NCBI GenBank assembly: GCA_963681505.1
Contig: OY811973.1
Coordinates: forward strand, 3,507,955-3,571,954
DNA length: 64,000 nt
Source: Eunapius fragilis
Lineage: Eukaryota > Porifera > Demospongiae > Spongillida > Spongillidae
Direction of reading: 5' to 3'
The stretch's first letter is position 1. Each line of letters begins with the position of its first letter. Both the position numbers and the translations under genes were made by a program. The notes beneath the pieces were generated by a model. It was given only the letters and a program-made list of their open reading frames with translations. It was not told the DNA's origin and did not search any database. Shown here one piece after another: positions 12,201-23,813 of the stretch.

Positions 12201-12760
12201 TTGCATGGACTATCTCCATCGTAAGTTATAATGCACCTTTTAGTTGGCCCTACATTTCAATATGCATGCTACTTAGACAAATCTAAACTGTATCTGCATT
12301 GGTTAAGACTCACCGTGGGTGAAGCTTGAACTTCTACTGCTGGAATCCCACCTTGAGGCTTGAGCAAGATTTAAAAAAAAAAAACATATTAGGAATGTAA
12401 TGGTTATGGTTATTAATTTGTACTGTAGCTAATATACACATTCAGCACAAAGCAGATCTGGGAAGTTGTCACATGAGACCGTGTAATTATAGCAGGTTTA
12501 ATATGTACATTGATGCAGTACTGCACAGTTCAAAGATGTAGCACACTTGGTATTTTTGTGTCAGTGCATAACGAATAATTATGCCATGATGATTTAAATT
12601 GGATCATGCTTTTTAAGAAAACTACAAATTTATGGATATAAAACTAAAGGATATCAATATTTCTGAGAGTAAATATCTGCATTGGAGAACATGCTAAAGG
12701 GGACCATACACTAGGTAACGTGTTGCGTGTATCACTATGATTAAGTGTTTTTAAATATAT
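9250..12760. other. AT-rich intergenic region, no gene seen
   Basis: No ORF here has family resemblance or plausible splice structure. 9975-10065 resembles one half of MITE family A (TTCCTTTTTACACTA...CACTCATTGGAGAAT). 10940-11190 is a degenerate ~15-bp repeat of CCTCCACTATTCAC type. A C-rich run is at 11562-11586. 11707-11760 is a fragment of MITE family C (GCGTGAAGGTTGGGCTA). Confidence 0.5.
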
Positions 12761-12769
12761 AATTGGATT

Positions 12770-15520
12770 CATTGAGTTGCATGCAACATTATGGTCGCCT
12801 TAACCTTCACTTTCCATTTACTGCATGGCTAACCTTCCATTTTCCTTTACGCTGTATTTATAGCTCTCATTGCATAACTAAATCATTCACTCTTTTATTC
12901 AAATTTAATGAATATCATTCTGAGCATTCTTTATCACTTCACATTCACAAAAGTGCATGCACTTTGTGAAAAGATGTAGACTATTGGTTTTAATACTACT
13001 TCTACATAAATGTGATTACAAATCTGACATGTCTGCTTCCCAATAGATCCATGGACCTGCCACTGTATGCTATGATTTTTATCACAACCTTTGTACATGC
13101 ATGGGCTAAGAAAAGTGGTAATCTGAAGTGCACCCTACACATTTTGTCAGCATTGCCATACCCCAGTGACTCACCCTCAGACTACAGTGATGGACCAGAT
13201 ATTGTGCCAGCGGGATACCTAGCTATTGACATGATCAACAACAGGTCAGATATTCTCAATGACTACCACCTCAAGCTTATTGATGGTCATGATGTTTGCA
13301 TGGATAGAACTGCTGTGGAAATTTTACTCGTTAAAAATATATTCTACAGTGGGAAGAGTATAGTTGGCATTGCAGGACCAAGGTGCTATGTCTCATCTGG
13401 AGTAGCTGGTCTGATAACTGCTAAAGAAGGAATTGCATTAGTCAATGTTCACACAAGTAGTTCGCCATTCCAAGGAAACACAAGCTTATATCCCTATTCT
13501 TTCGGTTCCACATCCTACATAGATAAGTTTGTAGATGCATATGTTGAACTTATGAAGTTAGAGGAATGGAAACATGTTGGAGTTTTATTTATGGATGATG
13601 CAGGGTCCTACTCCGTATTTAATGCACTGAATACCAAGTTGAACCAGATGAGTGGCTATGAGGTGGCATTCTCATCAATCATCACAGACAGTTACTTCCC
13701 ATTGGATGCTCTACAGGCTTCATCAGCCCGTGCCATTTTGGTTGCTGCTAGTTCCACTTTAGCAAGAATGTTAATGTGCATAGCTTACTTCAACAGTGCT
13801 ATGTTTCCAAGGTACCAGTGGACATTTTTGTACAGAATAACAGAAGAATTTGTTGGCACCAGCTTTGAGTATGGGGGAATGAGTTATAACTGCAGTCGTA
13901 TTGATTTACTTCTGGCTTTGAAAAATTCTATTCTCATTAATTTCAGCTATGAACCGAATTCTGATGATTACAACAAGAGAGGCATATCAGGGTTAACATA
14001 TCTACAGTACCAACAGGAGTATGCCAGAGCTGTTCAGCGTTATAACAATGGTTATTATGGTCCACCAGTAAGAGTTGCTAACACCACTAAGTGGGGTAAT
14101 CCATTTCACGATGCAGTTTGGATATTAGCACTGGCTTTGAATGCTACAGACACACGACTGAAGGAATATAACAAGAGCTTATGTGAATATGGATTTGGGC
14201 AACCAAGTGTGACACGTATAATTCAGGAAGAGGTTTCTAGACTTGACTTTCTGGGAGTTGGTGGAAGGATTAGGTACAGTAATGGGAGCAGATTTACCGA
14301 AGGTGTGGTTATTATGTGGCTAGTTATCTCCAACACCTCACAGCCTTTGGGATATTTTGAGAATAATTTATATATAACTCATACCAATGCCACATTTCTT
14401 CACCCACAAGAACGAAGTTATAAAATGAATTTACTGCTATCCGTTATTTTTCTTATTGTTTCTATACTGGCACTGATACTTACAGCTATTCTTCATGTTC
14501 TCAACATAATATTTCGAAACCATGAGTCAGTAAAGGCATCCAGTCATCGCCTAAACCACATGGCATATGGTGGAATTTACTTCTTGTCTTTGACTATAGT
14601 CATGTTGACTCTAACAGAAGGATTCTCTCTCCCTCTATCTGTGACGAATGTTATCTGCAATGCAGTTCCTTGGGTGTCTTCTATTGGGTTTACTGCTGTT
14701 GATGCTACTATGGCTTTAAAACTATTCCGGATTTACAGGTTGCTTATTATAGCTGTAGAAAAGCTTCGAAAGCCCTCTAATATTAAAATGATGCGAGATC
14801 CTGTTTTGTTGGTGGCCATCGCAATTCTTTGTATACCCGACATAGTGATCTGTACAGTGTGGCAGATTGTGGACCCCATAAAAGTCAAATCATATTCCTC
14901 GCTTCAAAAGGACACTGTGGAACCAATTTATGTTACATATGAATCATGTTTTGTGCACTCTAGCGTCTATATTTTACCTTGGTTATTGTCCCTTTTCATC
15001 TACAATGGTATTCTTTGCTGCATTGCAACGTTTATAGCCTTTCTGACAAGATCGATTTCTGAGAGGAATTTCAAAACTGGCAATATTCTTCTCATATCAG
15101 CATTGCAGTTGGTGTTATGTGGAGTTTCTTTCCCCACACTAGTCATTCTGAACCTGAATACCACACAGGATCAAGATTTCATACTGTCTGTGTACATTGC
15201 AACATGTCTTCTTCTTTCCAGCTTTGTGTATCTCTTCTTGATGCTTCTTTTTCTCCCTCCTGTCTACCCTCCATTAAAGTATATACTATCTCATACCAGA
15301 CAGAAGCTAACATTAGGGTAGGCTGCTCCTCTCACAAATGTTTGTACATGTATATCCATCTTTTAATGTATACTTTTCTTCATTAATGGAAGTAATGTAA
15401 TTTTCCTGTTTTGTTGCTAGTACTGGTCATGGAATACCAGCCAGTGATCAGTGATCATGAAATAATTAGCATGAATTTGACCTGGCAAAGAAATGTACAG
15501 CACTGTTATCTGAAACACAT
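12770..15520 (+). repeat. Segmental duplication, copy 1
   Basis: Homologous to 27230-30160 including the upstream DNA (TACTGCATGG, AACCTTCCATTT), the whole receptor ORF, and about 200 bp of 3' flank (TGGCAAAGAA). The duplication therefore included putative promoter and 3' regions and was genomic, not a retrocopy. Confidence 0.8.
13051..15321 (+). CDS. GABA-B-like class C G-protein-coupled receptor
   Basis: Single open frame of 756 aa. The ATG at 13051 is chosen over an upstream GTG at 13012: it follows an acceptor-like TTCCCAATAG and begins a signal peptide (MDLPLYAMIFITTFVHAWA). Residues ~25-445 form a periplasmic-binding/Venus-flytrap domain with many N-x-S/T sites (DGPDIVPAGYLAIDMINNRS; GIAGPRCY). 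Residues ~460-740 have seven hydrophobic segments. Class C/GABA-B features are the SSHRLN segment after TM1, the C..W pair at the TM3 start (ICNAVPW), LKLFRIYRLL after TM3 and the Cys in loop 2 (YESC). There is no cysteine-rich domain between flytrap and TM1, as in GABA-B and unlike mGlu receptors. TM7 ends FLPPVYPP where GABA-B receptors usually have a PK pair. The C-tail is short and lacks a coiled coil. It probably senses a small ligand at the plasma membrane; the ligand is unknown. Confidence 0.9.
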   Translation: MDLPLYAMIFITTFVHAWAKKSGNLKCTLHILSALPYPSDSPSDYSDGPDIVPAGYLAIDMINNRSDILNDYHLKLIDGHDVCMDRTAVEILLVKNIFYSGKSIVGIAGPRCYVSSGVAGLITAKEGIALVNVHTSSSPFQGNTSLYPYSFGSTSYIDKFVDAYVELMKLEEWKHVGVLFMDDAGSYSVFNALNTKLNQMSGYEVAFSSIITDSYFPLDALQASSARAILVAASSTLARMLMCIAYFNSAMFPRYQWTFLYRITEEFVGTSFEYGGMSYNCSRIDLLLALKNSILINFSYEPNSDDYNKRGISGLTYLQYQQEYARAVQRYNNGYYGPPVRVANTTKWGNPFHDAVWILALALNATDTRLKEYNKSLCEYGFGQPSVTRIIQEEVSRLDFLGVGGRIRYSNGSRFTEGVVIMWLVISNTSQPLGYFENNLYITHTNATFLHPQERSYKMNLLLSVIFLIVSILALILTAILHVLNIIFRNHESVKASSHRLNHMAYGGIYFLSLTIVMLTLTEGFSLPLSVTNVICNAVPWVSSIGFTAVDATMALKLFRIYRLLIIAVEKLRKPSNIKMMRDPVLLVAIAILCIPDIVICTVWQIVDPIKVKSYSSLQKDTVEPIYVTYESCFVHSSVYILPWLLSLFIYNGILCCIATFIAFLTRSISERNFKTGNILLISALQLVLCGVSFPTLVILNLNTTQDQDFILSVYIATCLLLSSFVYLFLMLLFLPPVYPPLKYILSHTRQKLTLG

Positions 15521-16200
15521 GATATGCACTATACGTAACTTTGATCCCTTTTCGTTTCCATTTATCACTTTATATATAATACAACCAACGACATTTGAAA
15601 TTCCAGTATGTTGCATTTATTAACCGCATACAGCACATCACACAGCAATTTGCTTTCCCACCATTTATATCGCTATAGTCTCTATAGCTAGCAGGTCAAA
15701 ACATAATCATTTCAGCTTTGTTCTAGTACCTGCATTCACAGTTTTGCTTTTTGCTTCCACTGTAGTGCCTGATAATGAAAGTCCTATTGCCAAATATTTA
15801 TACACTATAATTCTGTTTTTATCTGGCATAGATGTGTATTTGTGTGTTACACTTCACTTGATGCCATAGTACCAGTGTATGGATGGATTAATAATAACCT
15901 TCCACTTAAAAAAAAAGTGCTACTGTACCGTCAGCTATTTGATGTTCTCGAACTAGCATTAAATAGCTGCCTTGTGAGGCATTAACTGGGCCAGGTGCAT
16001 GTTCGAAGAACTTGGACAGGCATGTTCACACGCTGTATAATATGATGTGGCTCGGTTCTGTGGGTGTTGTCAAAGACGTAGGAAACTAATGAAGATTGCG
16101 ATTGTTGGGCCAATTTAGTACAAACACAGTGCGTATGACCAAGCTCATGGAAAACACCCTTTTGTGATTAAAAACCTATATTGCCAACTACTGTGATAAA
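15520..16200. other. Intergenic, nothing recognised
   Basis: AT-rich, with only short frames. No repeat or RNA signature was seen. Confidence 0.4.
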
Positions 16201-16202
16201 AA

Positions 16203-16602
16203 ATGAGTTTCATCACGGATTCCACTCTCCTCTGCTTCATTGGTCTATTGTCTGCTCCCACTGCTCAGTTCTACTCAAAATGGAATGTTAAGAGCAGCAG
16301 CGGCAGTACGCAGAGAGCTCATATTATCCAATTCTCAACACACCTACAGGTGCATGTTTTATTTGTACTCTTAACACTTATACTTTCATTTATCGCCCTC
16401 GGCATAGCAAATCATGCTGATTCTCTAGGAGCTTATTTTCTGTGCCTCAAATGATGGAAAATTAGATTCGTTACTCCAACCACTTCAGGATATCATTAAC
16501 TTCTTCCATACCTAACAGGTCAAAGTACGTTTATTTAATCCAGTAGATGAATCCACTCATCAGTTTCAAGCTACTGTATCAACCACAATTCCAATGGATT
16601 GA
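16203..16602 (+). CDS. Candidate short secreted protein, two exons
   Basis: Exon 1, 16203-16349, encodes 49 aa with a signal-like start (MSFITDSTLLCFIGLLSA). It ends at CAG|GTGCAT. An acceptor at 16518 (CCTAACAG) opens a second exon, 16519-16602, in phase (VKVRLFNPVDESTHQFQATV) to a TGA, for 76 aa in total. I recognise no family. It could be a gene fragment or a chance frame. The second exon lies immediately before the 24-bp minisatellite. Confidence 0.25.
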
Positions 16603-16645
16603 TCTCTGCTCAGGCCAAACATATAAGGCACCACATCCGCCTCAG

Positions 16646-17149
16646 CACGACATCCACCTCGATCACCAGCACCACATCCACCTCGATCACCAGCACCACA
16701 TCCACCTCGATCACCAGCACCACATCCACCTCGATCACCAGCACCACATCCACCTCGATCACCAGCACCACATCCACCTCGATCACCAGCACCACATCCA
16801 CCTCGATCACCAGCACCACATCCACCTCGATCACCAGCACCACATCCACCTCGATCACCAGCACCACATCCACCTCGATCACCAGCACCACATCCACCTC
16901 GATCACCAGCACCACATCCACCTCGATCACCAGCACCACATCCACCTCGATCACCAGCACCACATCCACCTCGATCACCAGCACCACATCCACCTCGATC
17001 ACCAGCACCACATCCACCTCGATCACCAGCACCACATCCACCTCGATCACCAGCACCACATCCACCTCGATCACCAGCACCACATCCACCTCGATCACCA
17101 GCACCACATCCACCTCGATCACCAGCACCACATCCACCTCGATCACCAG
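16646..17149. repeat. 24-bp minisatellite, 21 units
   Basis: Twenty-one units starting CACATCCACCTCGATCACCA are nearly identical; the first differs by one base. The unit length is a multiple of 3 and lacks stops, so three frames stay open for about 200 codons (HHIHLDHQ repeat on plus, VLVIEVDV on minus). Uniformity implies recent expansion. There is no promoter or conserved start, so I do not call it a gene. Confidence 0.9.
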
Positions 17150-17348
17150 CAGCCTCAGTCCATATAAAAGAAACATCGTTACATCAACTTTACACATTAC
17201 CTTCATACAGCATAAGAGGTTACCAGTGCGTTATAGTTATTATTATATCTGGTAGGGATTCTACCTTGCTGTCCTTATCTCTGAATATGGCATTGCATGG
17301 CATTTAAGGCGCTCTTTGCCTTCTGTGTGGATTGCTGGCTTAATTCTA

Positions 17349-17609
17349 ACAAGTAACTAAAAACATTTTCAATGAGAAAGTTGGTGAGATATAGGATTTG
17401 AAGGCAATGGTGGTGTAAAAAAGCGAGGAAACAAGGGTCTATAATAGTAAGGGAAAATGTCATAGTCCTATATTTAGCCTGTTTGTAGCATATACTATGT
17501 TCGTGTGCTAAATACTACCGACCCTTGTTTCCTTGCTTTTTACACCACAATTGCCTTCAAATCCTATATCCCACCAACTTTCTCATAGAGAATGTTTTAG
17601 TTACTTGTT
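17349..17609. mobile_element. Foldback MITE, family A copy 2
   Basis: Inverted arms with outer ends AACAAGTAACTAAAAACATT / AATGTTTTAGTTACTTGTT. Inner motifs TGGTGTAAAAA and TTTTTACACCA are shared with the copies at 904-1192 and 30168-30425. Confidence 0.8.
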
Positions 17610-18238
17610 TCATAGATTTTTTTCTCATATCTAATTATACGTCTTACACTGACCGTGTAGTTGATTGTAAATCATTTGCTACTGCTCCTGTAGTTTTCTG
17701 GTTTGGTATCGACAATAACTTGGCAAGATTCGGCCGTAATGACCCCGTTGAAGTTAGCCGCACATTCAGCCTCACATTCTTCGGCCGCACATTCCTAGCA
17801 ATTATCACTTACAATTAGGCCGTACGGCTAATGATAATCATTTCGTTTTGAATATTCATTGATTGTGCCATGCATAGGTTTGTATTTGCAGTTATTGTGG
17901 CAATGTGTGGGTAAAGAAAAGCGAAATAGCCGCTTCTCGGGTTGTATCAAACTTCATCGTTATAAGAGCGGTGATAGTCTGAAAAGGGAATCACCGAATG
18001 AGTACTAGTACTGAAGAATGTAGCTTACTTCAGGCCAAACGATGAATTAATTGTGATTCTGAAACTGACGCGGTAGCATTAATATCGCTTTCTACGTCTA
18101 TTATGAAAAGGGTGATTTCTGATACCTGTATATGAAATCATACTGTTATATATTGTAAGACCATTATTCTGATATACACATACCATATCCAGGCACTTCT
18201 TTAATGGCCATGCAGTCTCTATCAACTCTGTTGAGTTA

Positions 18239-18517
18239 TTGGAGAGCTCGTGCATGATGCATGTGTACATATTCAGATTGAGTTTGTCCCATCAGAAAAT
18301 TTCTTATCCTTGGCTACGATATGATGCTCAAGGCATAGAACTGACATCACATATATATTTACCTCCATGTATGCATGCCCTTCACAACTTTCCTTATGAA
18401 GTTTCTACTGAAATGGCATTCGCTGTTCACTATATAATTCAAGGATTACTAATGAAAACTGTAGGTGGTCTTACGTGTAAGGAGCTCAAGGTCTTCTCAA
18501 TGAGGGAAAAAACTTAA
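18239..18517 (+). CDS. Unrecognised coding-like fragment
   Basis: A frame of 92 aa with protein-like composition (SYPWLRYDAQGIELTSHIYL, EVSTEMAFAVHYIIQGLL) ending at a stop. I recognise no family and see no flanking exons. It may be the remains of a transposon or host gene. Confidence 0.2.
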   Translation: MESSCMMHVYIFRLSLSHQKISYPWLRYDAQGIELTSHIYLPPCMHALHNFPYEVSTEMAFAVHYIIQGLLMKTVGGLTCKELKVFSMREKT

Positions 18518-18537
18518 CATATGATGTAAACCCCACG

Positions 18538-19248
18538 TCAGAGCACATATATCATCCTGTTGTAGTAAGATGGGATCAGGAATTTCTCCACATTCTTAGA
18601 ACCAAAACAGCCTCTTTCACTACTATGAATGTTGTCATTACAGCTATCATTGTGGTCAGGGGTACTTTGATTCGAAAATGTGTCACTTTTATTGTCATTA
18701 CAATGCACTGGACCTGGGGAAAAAACGTAAAATATATGCATCACCATTTATTTCACATGTGGCATACCCTACTGTCTTCAGGTATAATAACAGCTTTACA
18801 ATGAGCATTGATGGGCAATGAAGTAGTGTTTCCTATCCAAGTAAACAAGAAAGGATGATAAGCTAAAGTCACTACCAAAGCCATACCTTATCCACAGCAT
18901 TCTCTTATGAAACATAGTTTTTAAAAAAGACAGTAACGCATGCTTTTTATCCTGAATAGTTAATGACCAGTTGATATCTTCATAGGGAACAAATCACTGA
19001 GAGCTCATACAACATTTGGAGACGAAACCTTTCCACCATATCCTAAAAGTGAAATACTTTTGAAAGGCCTGCTGGATACATTAGCAGTGTACTTGGGTGT
19101 ATTCAATTGTAACATTTTCCAACAAAAGCCTAGCAGCCTGTTGTGCGATATTATTGCAATGTGCATAATAAATGATGTAAAATAAACTTACTAGACATGC
19201 ATACATACCGCGGTCACTAGTGTTTCCCTGACAGGGCAATTTGCTGTT
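18538..19248 (-). CDS. Candidate two-exon gene fragment, unknown function
   Basis: Exon 19248-19209 (NSKLPCQGNTSDR) has an acceptor TTTCAG on its 5' side and a donor G|GTATG. It joins in phase to 18713-18538 after TTCCCCAG, reading GPVHCNDNKSDTFSNQSTP and onward to a stop. The sequence is polar with several Cys and N-x-S/T sites. Upstream exons would fall in or beyond the satellite array. No family is recognised. Confidence 0.28.
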
Positions 19249-19290
19249 CTGAAATGTGATAAGTGGAATATGACACATTTGATATCAATA

Positions 19291-20590
19291 TGACAGTTCC
19301 CTGTTCCCACAGGGTAGGTGTGCACATGTCAGGATGGGGGACCCAACGCCACACGTAGCTCCCCAATGCCTGACTGACAAGTTAGTAATCCCCCAAATGA
19401 AATTATTCACATATCATCTTCACTAAAGATGGATGCCACCTATGAAAGCAGATCCAGCCATTCTGATGACAGTTCCCTGTTCCCACAGTGTAGGTGTGTA
19501 CATGTGAGGATTGGGAACCCAACGCCACGCGTAGTTCCCCAATGCCTGACTAACTTATGAGTGACCCCCAATGCAATTATTCACATATCTTCACTGAAGA
19601 TGGATGCAACGTATGTATGTTCTAAAGCAGATCCAGACATTCTGATGACATGTCCCTGTTCCCACAGGGTAGGTGTGTACATGTATGGATTGAGAACCCA
19701 ATACCACGCGTAGTTCCCCAATGCCTGACTGACTTGTGAGTAACCCCCAAATGCAATTATTCACATATCATTTTCACTAACGATGGATTCCACCTCTAAC
19801 TAAAGCAGATCGAGACATTCTGATGACAATTCCCTGTTCCTACAGGGTAGGTGTGAAGATGGGTGACCCAATACCATGCATAGTTCCCCAATGCCTGACC
19901 GACTTGCGACCCCCAAATGAAATTAATCACTTATCATCTTCATTGAAGATGGATGCCACCTCTAAGATCTAAAGAATATCCAGACATTCGGACGACTGTT
20001 CCCACAGGGTAGATGTGTACATGTGAGGATGGGGAACCCAATGCCACGCGTAGTTCTCAAATGCCTAGCCAACTTGTGAGGAACCTGAAATGAAATTATT
20101 CACACATAAACTTCACTGAAGATGGATGCCACCTCTGTAAGTACTAAAGTGGATCCAGACATTCTGATGACAGTTCCCTGTTCCCACAGGGTAGGTGTGT
20201 ACATGTGGGGATGGGGAACCCAACGCCACGCGTAATTCCCCAATGCCTGACCAACGTGTAACCTCCAAATGAAATTATTCACATATCATCTTCACTGAAG
20301 ATGGATGCCACCCTTTGTTAAGTTCTAAAGCAGATCCAGACATTCTGATGACAATTCTCGGTTCCCACAGGGAAGGTGTGTACATGTGAGGATGGGGAAC
20401 CCAACACCACACGTAGTTCCCCAATGCCTGACCAACTTGTGAGTGACCTCCAAATGAAATTATTCCCATCTCATCTTCACTGAAGATGGATGCCACGTCT
20501 GTATGTTCTAAAGCAGATCCACACATTCTGATGACAGTTCCCTGTTCCCACAGGGTAGATGTTTACATGTGAGGATGGGGAACACTATGC
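19291..20590 (+). repeat. ~177-bp satellite, left array, 7-8 units
   Basis: Units start near 19291, 19466, 19643, 19821, 19990, 20166, 20347 and 20530, each with GTTCCCTGTTCCCACAGGG, a GAACCCAACGCCACGCGTAG-like centre and CACTGAAGATGGATGCCACC. Divergence between units is roughly 10-15% by eye. Short ORFs in it are artefacts. Confidence 0.9.
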
Positions 20591-20599
20591 CATGGCTAG

Positions 20600-20890
20600 T
20601 TCCTGGATGCTGTCTCCTTCCTGGGACCATCATTTCAATGGCCTACTTGACAACGATTTTAAGGATAACCAAGTAATCTGAATGATGCTGCAAGACCGAT
20701 GTATTATAATTTGGAATATGCAAAACAATGATACATTTCAGTGCATGTATATGCTTTTAAAAACCTGGATTTGTGTTGGTGTGGAGCATGTGTTAGTTGA
20801 AAGGTTGAGTGTGCAGGTATTAATAGATGAAATCTGAGGAGTTACTAAGACCAGTTGCTAAAGTGTTGTCCTTAATTTTACAATTAGAAC
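20600..20890. other. Unique spacer between opposed satellite arrays
   Basis: About 290 bp without satellite sequence, AT-rich, with no ORF of interest. It is the axis of the inverted arrangement. Confidence 0.6.
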
Positions 20891-22235
20891 AGAATGTATG
20901 GATCTGCTTTAGAAATTACAGAGGAGGCGTCCATCTTCAGTGAAGATGATATGTTAATAATTTCCTTTGGGGTTCACTCGCAGGGTGGCCAGGCATTTGG
21001 GAACTACGCGTGGCGTTGGGTTCCCCATCCTCACGTGTAATCACCTCCCCTGTGGGAACAGGGAACTGTCATCAGAATGTCTGGATCTGCTTTAAAACTT
21101 ACAGAGGTGGCATCCATCTTCAGTGAACATGAGTGAATAATTTCATTTGAGGTTCCTTACAAGTTGGCCAGGCATTTGGAAACAACGCGTGGCGTTTGGT
21201 TTCCCATCTTCACATGTACACACCTACCCAGTGGGAAAATGGAACTGTCATCAGAATGTCTGGATCCACTTTTGAACTTACAGAGGCAGCATCCATCTTC
21301 AGTGAAGTTGATATGTGAATAATTTCATTTGGGGTTCACTCACAAGTTGGCCAGGCATTGGGGAACTACGTGTGGCGTTGGGTTTCCCATCCTCACATGT
21401 ACACAACTACCCTGTAGGAACAGGAAATTGTCATCAGAATGTCTGGATCTGCTTTAGAACTTACTGAGGTGGCATCCATCTCCTGTTAAGGTAATATGTG
21501 AATAATTTCATTTGGGGTTCACTCACAGGTTGGCCAGGCATTAGGGAACTACGCGTGGCGTTGGGTTCCCCATCCTCACCTGTTCACACCTACCCTGTGG
21601 GAACATGGAACTGTCATCAGAATGTCTGGATCTGCTTTAGAACTTACAGAGGTGGCATGCATCTCCTGTTAAGATAATATGTGAATAATTTCATTTGGGG
21701 TTCACTCACAAGTTGGCCAGGCATTGGGTAACTACGCGTGGCGTTGGGTTCCCCATCCTCACATGTACTCACCTCCCCTGTGGGAACATGGAAATGTTAT
21801 CAGAATGTCTGGATCCACTTTAGAACTTACAGAGGTGGCATCCATCTTCAGTTTAGATGATATGTGAATAATTTCCTTTGGGGTTCACTGACAGGTTGGC
21901 CAGGCATTTGGGATCTACGCGTGGCGTTGGGTTCCCCATTCTCACATGTACACAAATACCCTATGGGAACAGGAAATTGTCATCAGACTGTCTGGATCTG
22001 CTTTAGAACTTACAGAGGTGGCATCCATCTTCAGTTAAGATGATATGTGAATAATTTCATTTGGGGGTCACTCACAAGTTGGCCAGGCATTGGGGAACTA
22101 TGCGTGGCGTTGGGTTCCCCATCCTCACATGTACATACCTACTCTGTGGGGGTACAGGGAATTGTCATCAGAATGTTTGGATCTGCTTTAGAACGTACAG
22201 AGGTGGCATCCATCCCCAGTGAAGAATAATGTATT
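20890..22235 (-). repeat. ~180-bp satellite, right array, inverted, ~7 units
   Basis: The same monomer as 19291-20590 in reverse orientation (GGTGGCATCCATCTTCAGT ... CTACGCGTGGCGTTGGGTTC ... GGAACTGTCATCAGAATGTC). Unit spacing is about 180 bp. Confidence 0.9.
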
Positions 22236-22239
22236 GCTT

Positions 22240-23810
22240 CAATATGTTTGAACTCATCTGCACACATGCAGTCTACGTATATATGTACATGACAGAACAA
22301 TGGATTGTGTCATAACAACTATAGCACTGCATGAATTCAGTTCAATGCACTATTTCATAAGATGAATGGTGGCAACTCAGTCCCTCAATCTTGGAAACCA
22401 CTGGTGCATGCACTTTTCATATATATGTATGCTGGGTGCATGTTACCCAATGATGAAATTGATTTGGTTGACAACCTGAGCTATGAATAACTGTTCAATT
22501 GGTTTGGACCCGTTCTGAACCGTCGCATACATTGGTCCAACACTATAGCATCTAGGAACTGTGAGCAAAGCGTATGAGTTGCATGTTGTGTCATTTTTGA
22601 TTTTTGATTCAATTCATGTATAGTCATGGGCGTTCTATATTATATTCTCTGAGTTGGGTGAGAGCTGAGACTTAGATGCGTTGCGTACCTACCATGTCCT
22701 AAGCATCGCCGTTAGAATGGTCATATCGACAACCGTGGATCTACCTCATACAGTCATCAAACGCACGCATCCGCCGCCCGCCGCTAGTGGAATGTTAACT
22801 TATTCATTGTAAAATGTGCGGCTGAGGAATGTGCGGCTAACTTCAACGGGGTGCCGTAATGATACGAGTAACCCAAATCTAACGATACAATTACAAAAAT
22901 ATACCATTGACTATTTGATCACAGTAGGCACTCTTCCAGCCAATTCTGAAGCTATTGGTGAAATTTCCATTCTTTAAATGTGTTCCTATCTTGCGTGGTC
23001 AAGAAGGAGGAGGAGGATAATTCCTGGACTGGGTACGAGGACGGGCAGTACCCTTTTGTTCTCTACAACCGCGCGGTTTTGCGACATAAAACAAACGGAC
23101 GAAACTGCTCACTTTCGCCTCTCGTTCTACTAAAACAAACTAGCTAAAACGATCCGATTGTCAGGAGTCTCATTATAAACGGGTCGCGTGATTTAATGAT
23201 TTCATGTAACACTTATAATATTATTTCTTGTGGTATCCGGCAAGATTCTGTGAATCACGACATTTTGGCAATCATGTGGTCATAACCCCCTGCCAGAATG
23301 TGCTTCTGATCAGTTTACATGTGGTACAAAACACCATCATATCATGGGAGACATTGTAACATGTCAGGAGCGAGTTCCACTGAACTTGGCACCAAATTCA
23401 CATTATTCTTATGGAGAGTGCCGGCTGTTTTTAGTAGTGCACTTTTGCACATACATCTTCATGACAGTGGAGCATTTATTTACACACTTGGCACACCTGT
23501 TGTTAACTCACACAAATCGGTTCCTGTGTAACATGATGAACATTTAGATACTCATTAGTCAATCATTATGTGAAATAGGTACATGTACCGGGACAATCTT
23601 GTCGTCAGTTGTATGGCTTTACCATACGTCTGTATGTAAAATTTTGCACTCTGCACATGTGCTCTGTAACGTCACGGCTCGTTAACGATTAATAAAAGTA
23701 TGTAATAATAGTTAGGACACCAAAAAAGATGGCAGTGACTGAGTTAACGTAAGTGTGAACGTTCCTGGGCTTGCGCTGCATCCCCTCTTTTCAGGCGCTT
23801 GCTCGTATCG
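22240..23810. other. Intergenic, no gene recognised
   Basis: 22985-23135 resembles 2025-2170 (ACTGGGTACG, TTTGTTCTCTA), so it is a dispersed repeat. 23319-23547 carries overlapping frames of about 70 codons without family resemblance. Confidence 0.4.
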
Positions 23811-23813
23811 CGT

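Larger units (their letters stand above)
17733..22860. repeat. Block bounded by ~45-bp inverted repeats
   Basis: 17733-17777 (CCCCGTTGAAGTTAGCCGCA) recurs inverted at 22813-22860 (TGCGGCTAACTTCAACGGGG). Between them lie the two opposed satellite arrays. The block may be a single large element, or chance copies of a small repeat. No transposase was found inside it. 17780-18230 shows no gene. Confidence 0.45.

Noticed and set aside
13012..13050. Upstream GTG start of receptor copy 1
   Set aside because: The ATG at 13051 starts a proper signal peptide, and an acceptor-like AATAG lies between the two, so the extension is probably intron.
16547..17255. Frames of 198-218 codons across the 24-bp repeat
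   Set aside because: The unit length is a multiple of 3 without stops, so open frames are expected; no start context, promoter or conservation is seen.
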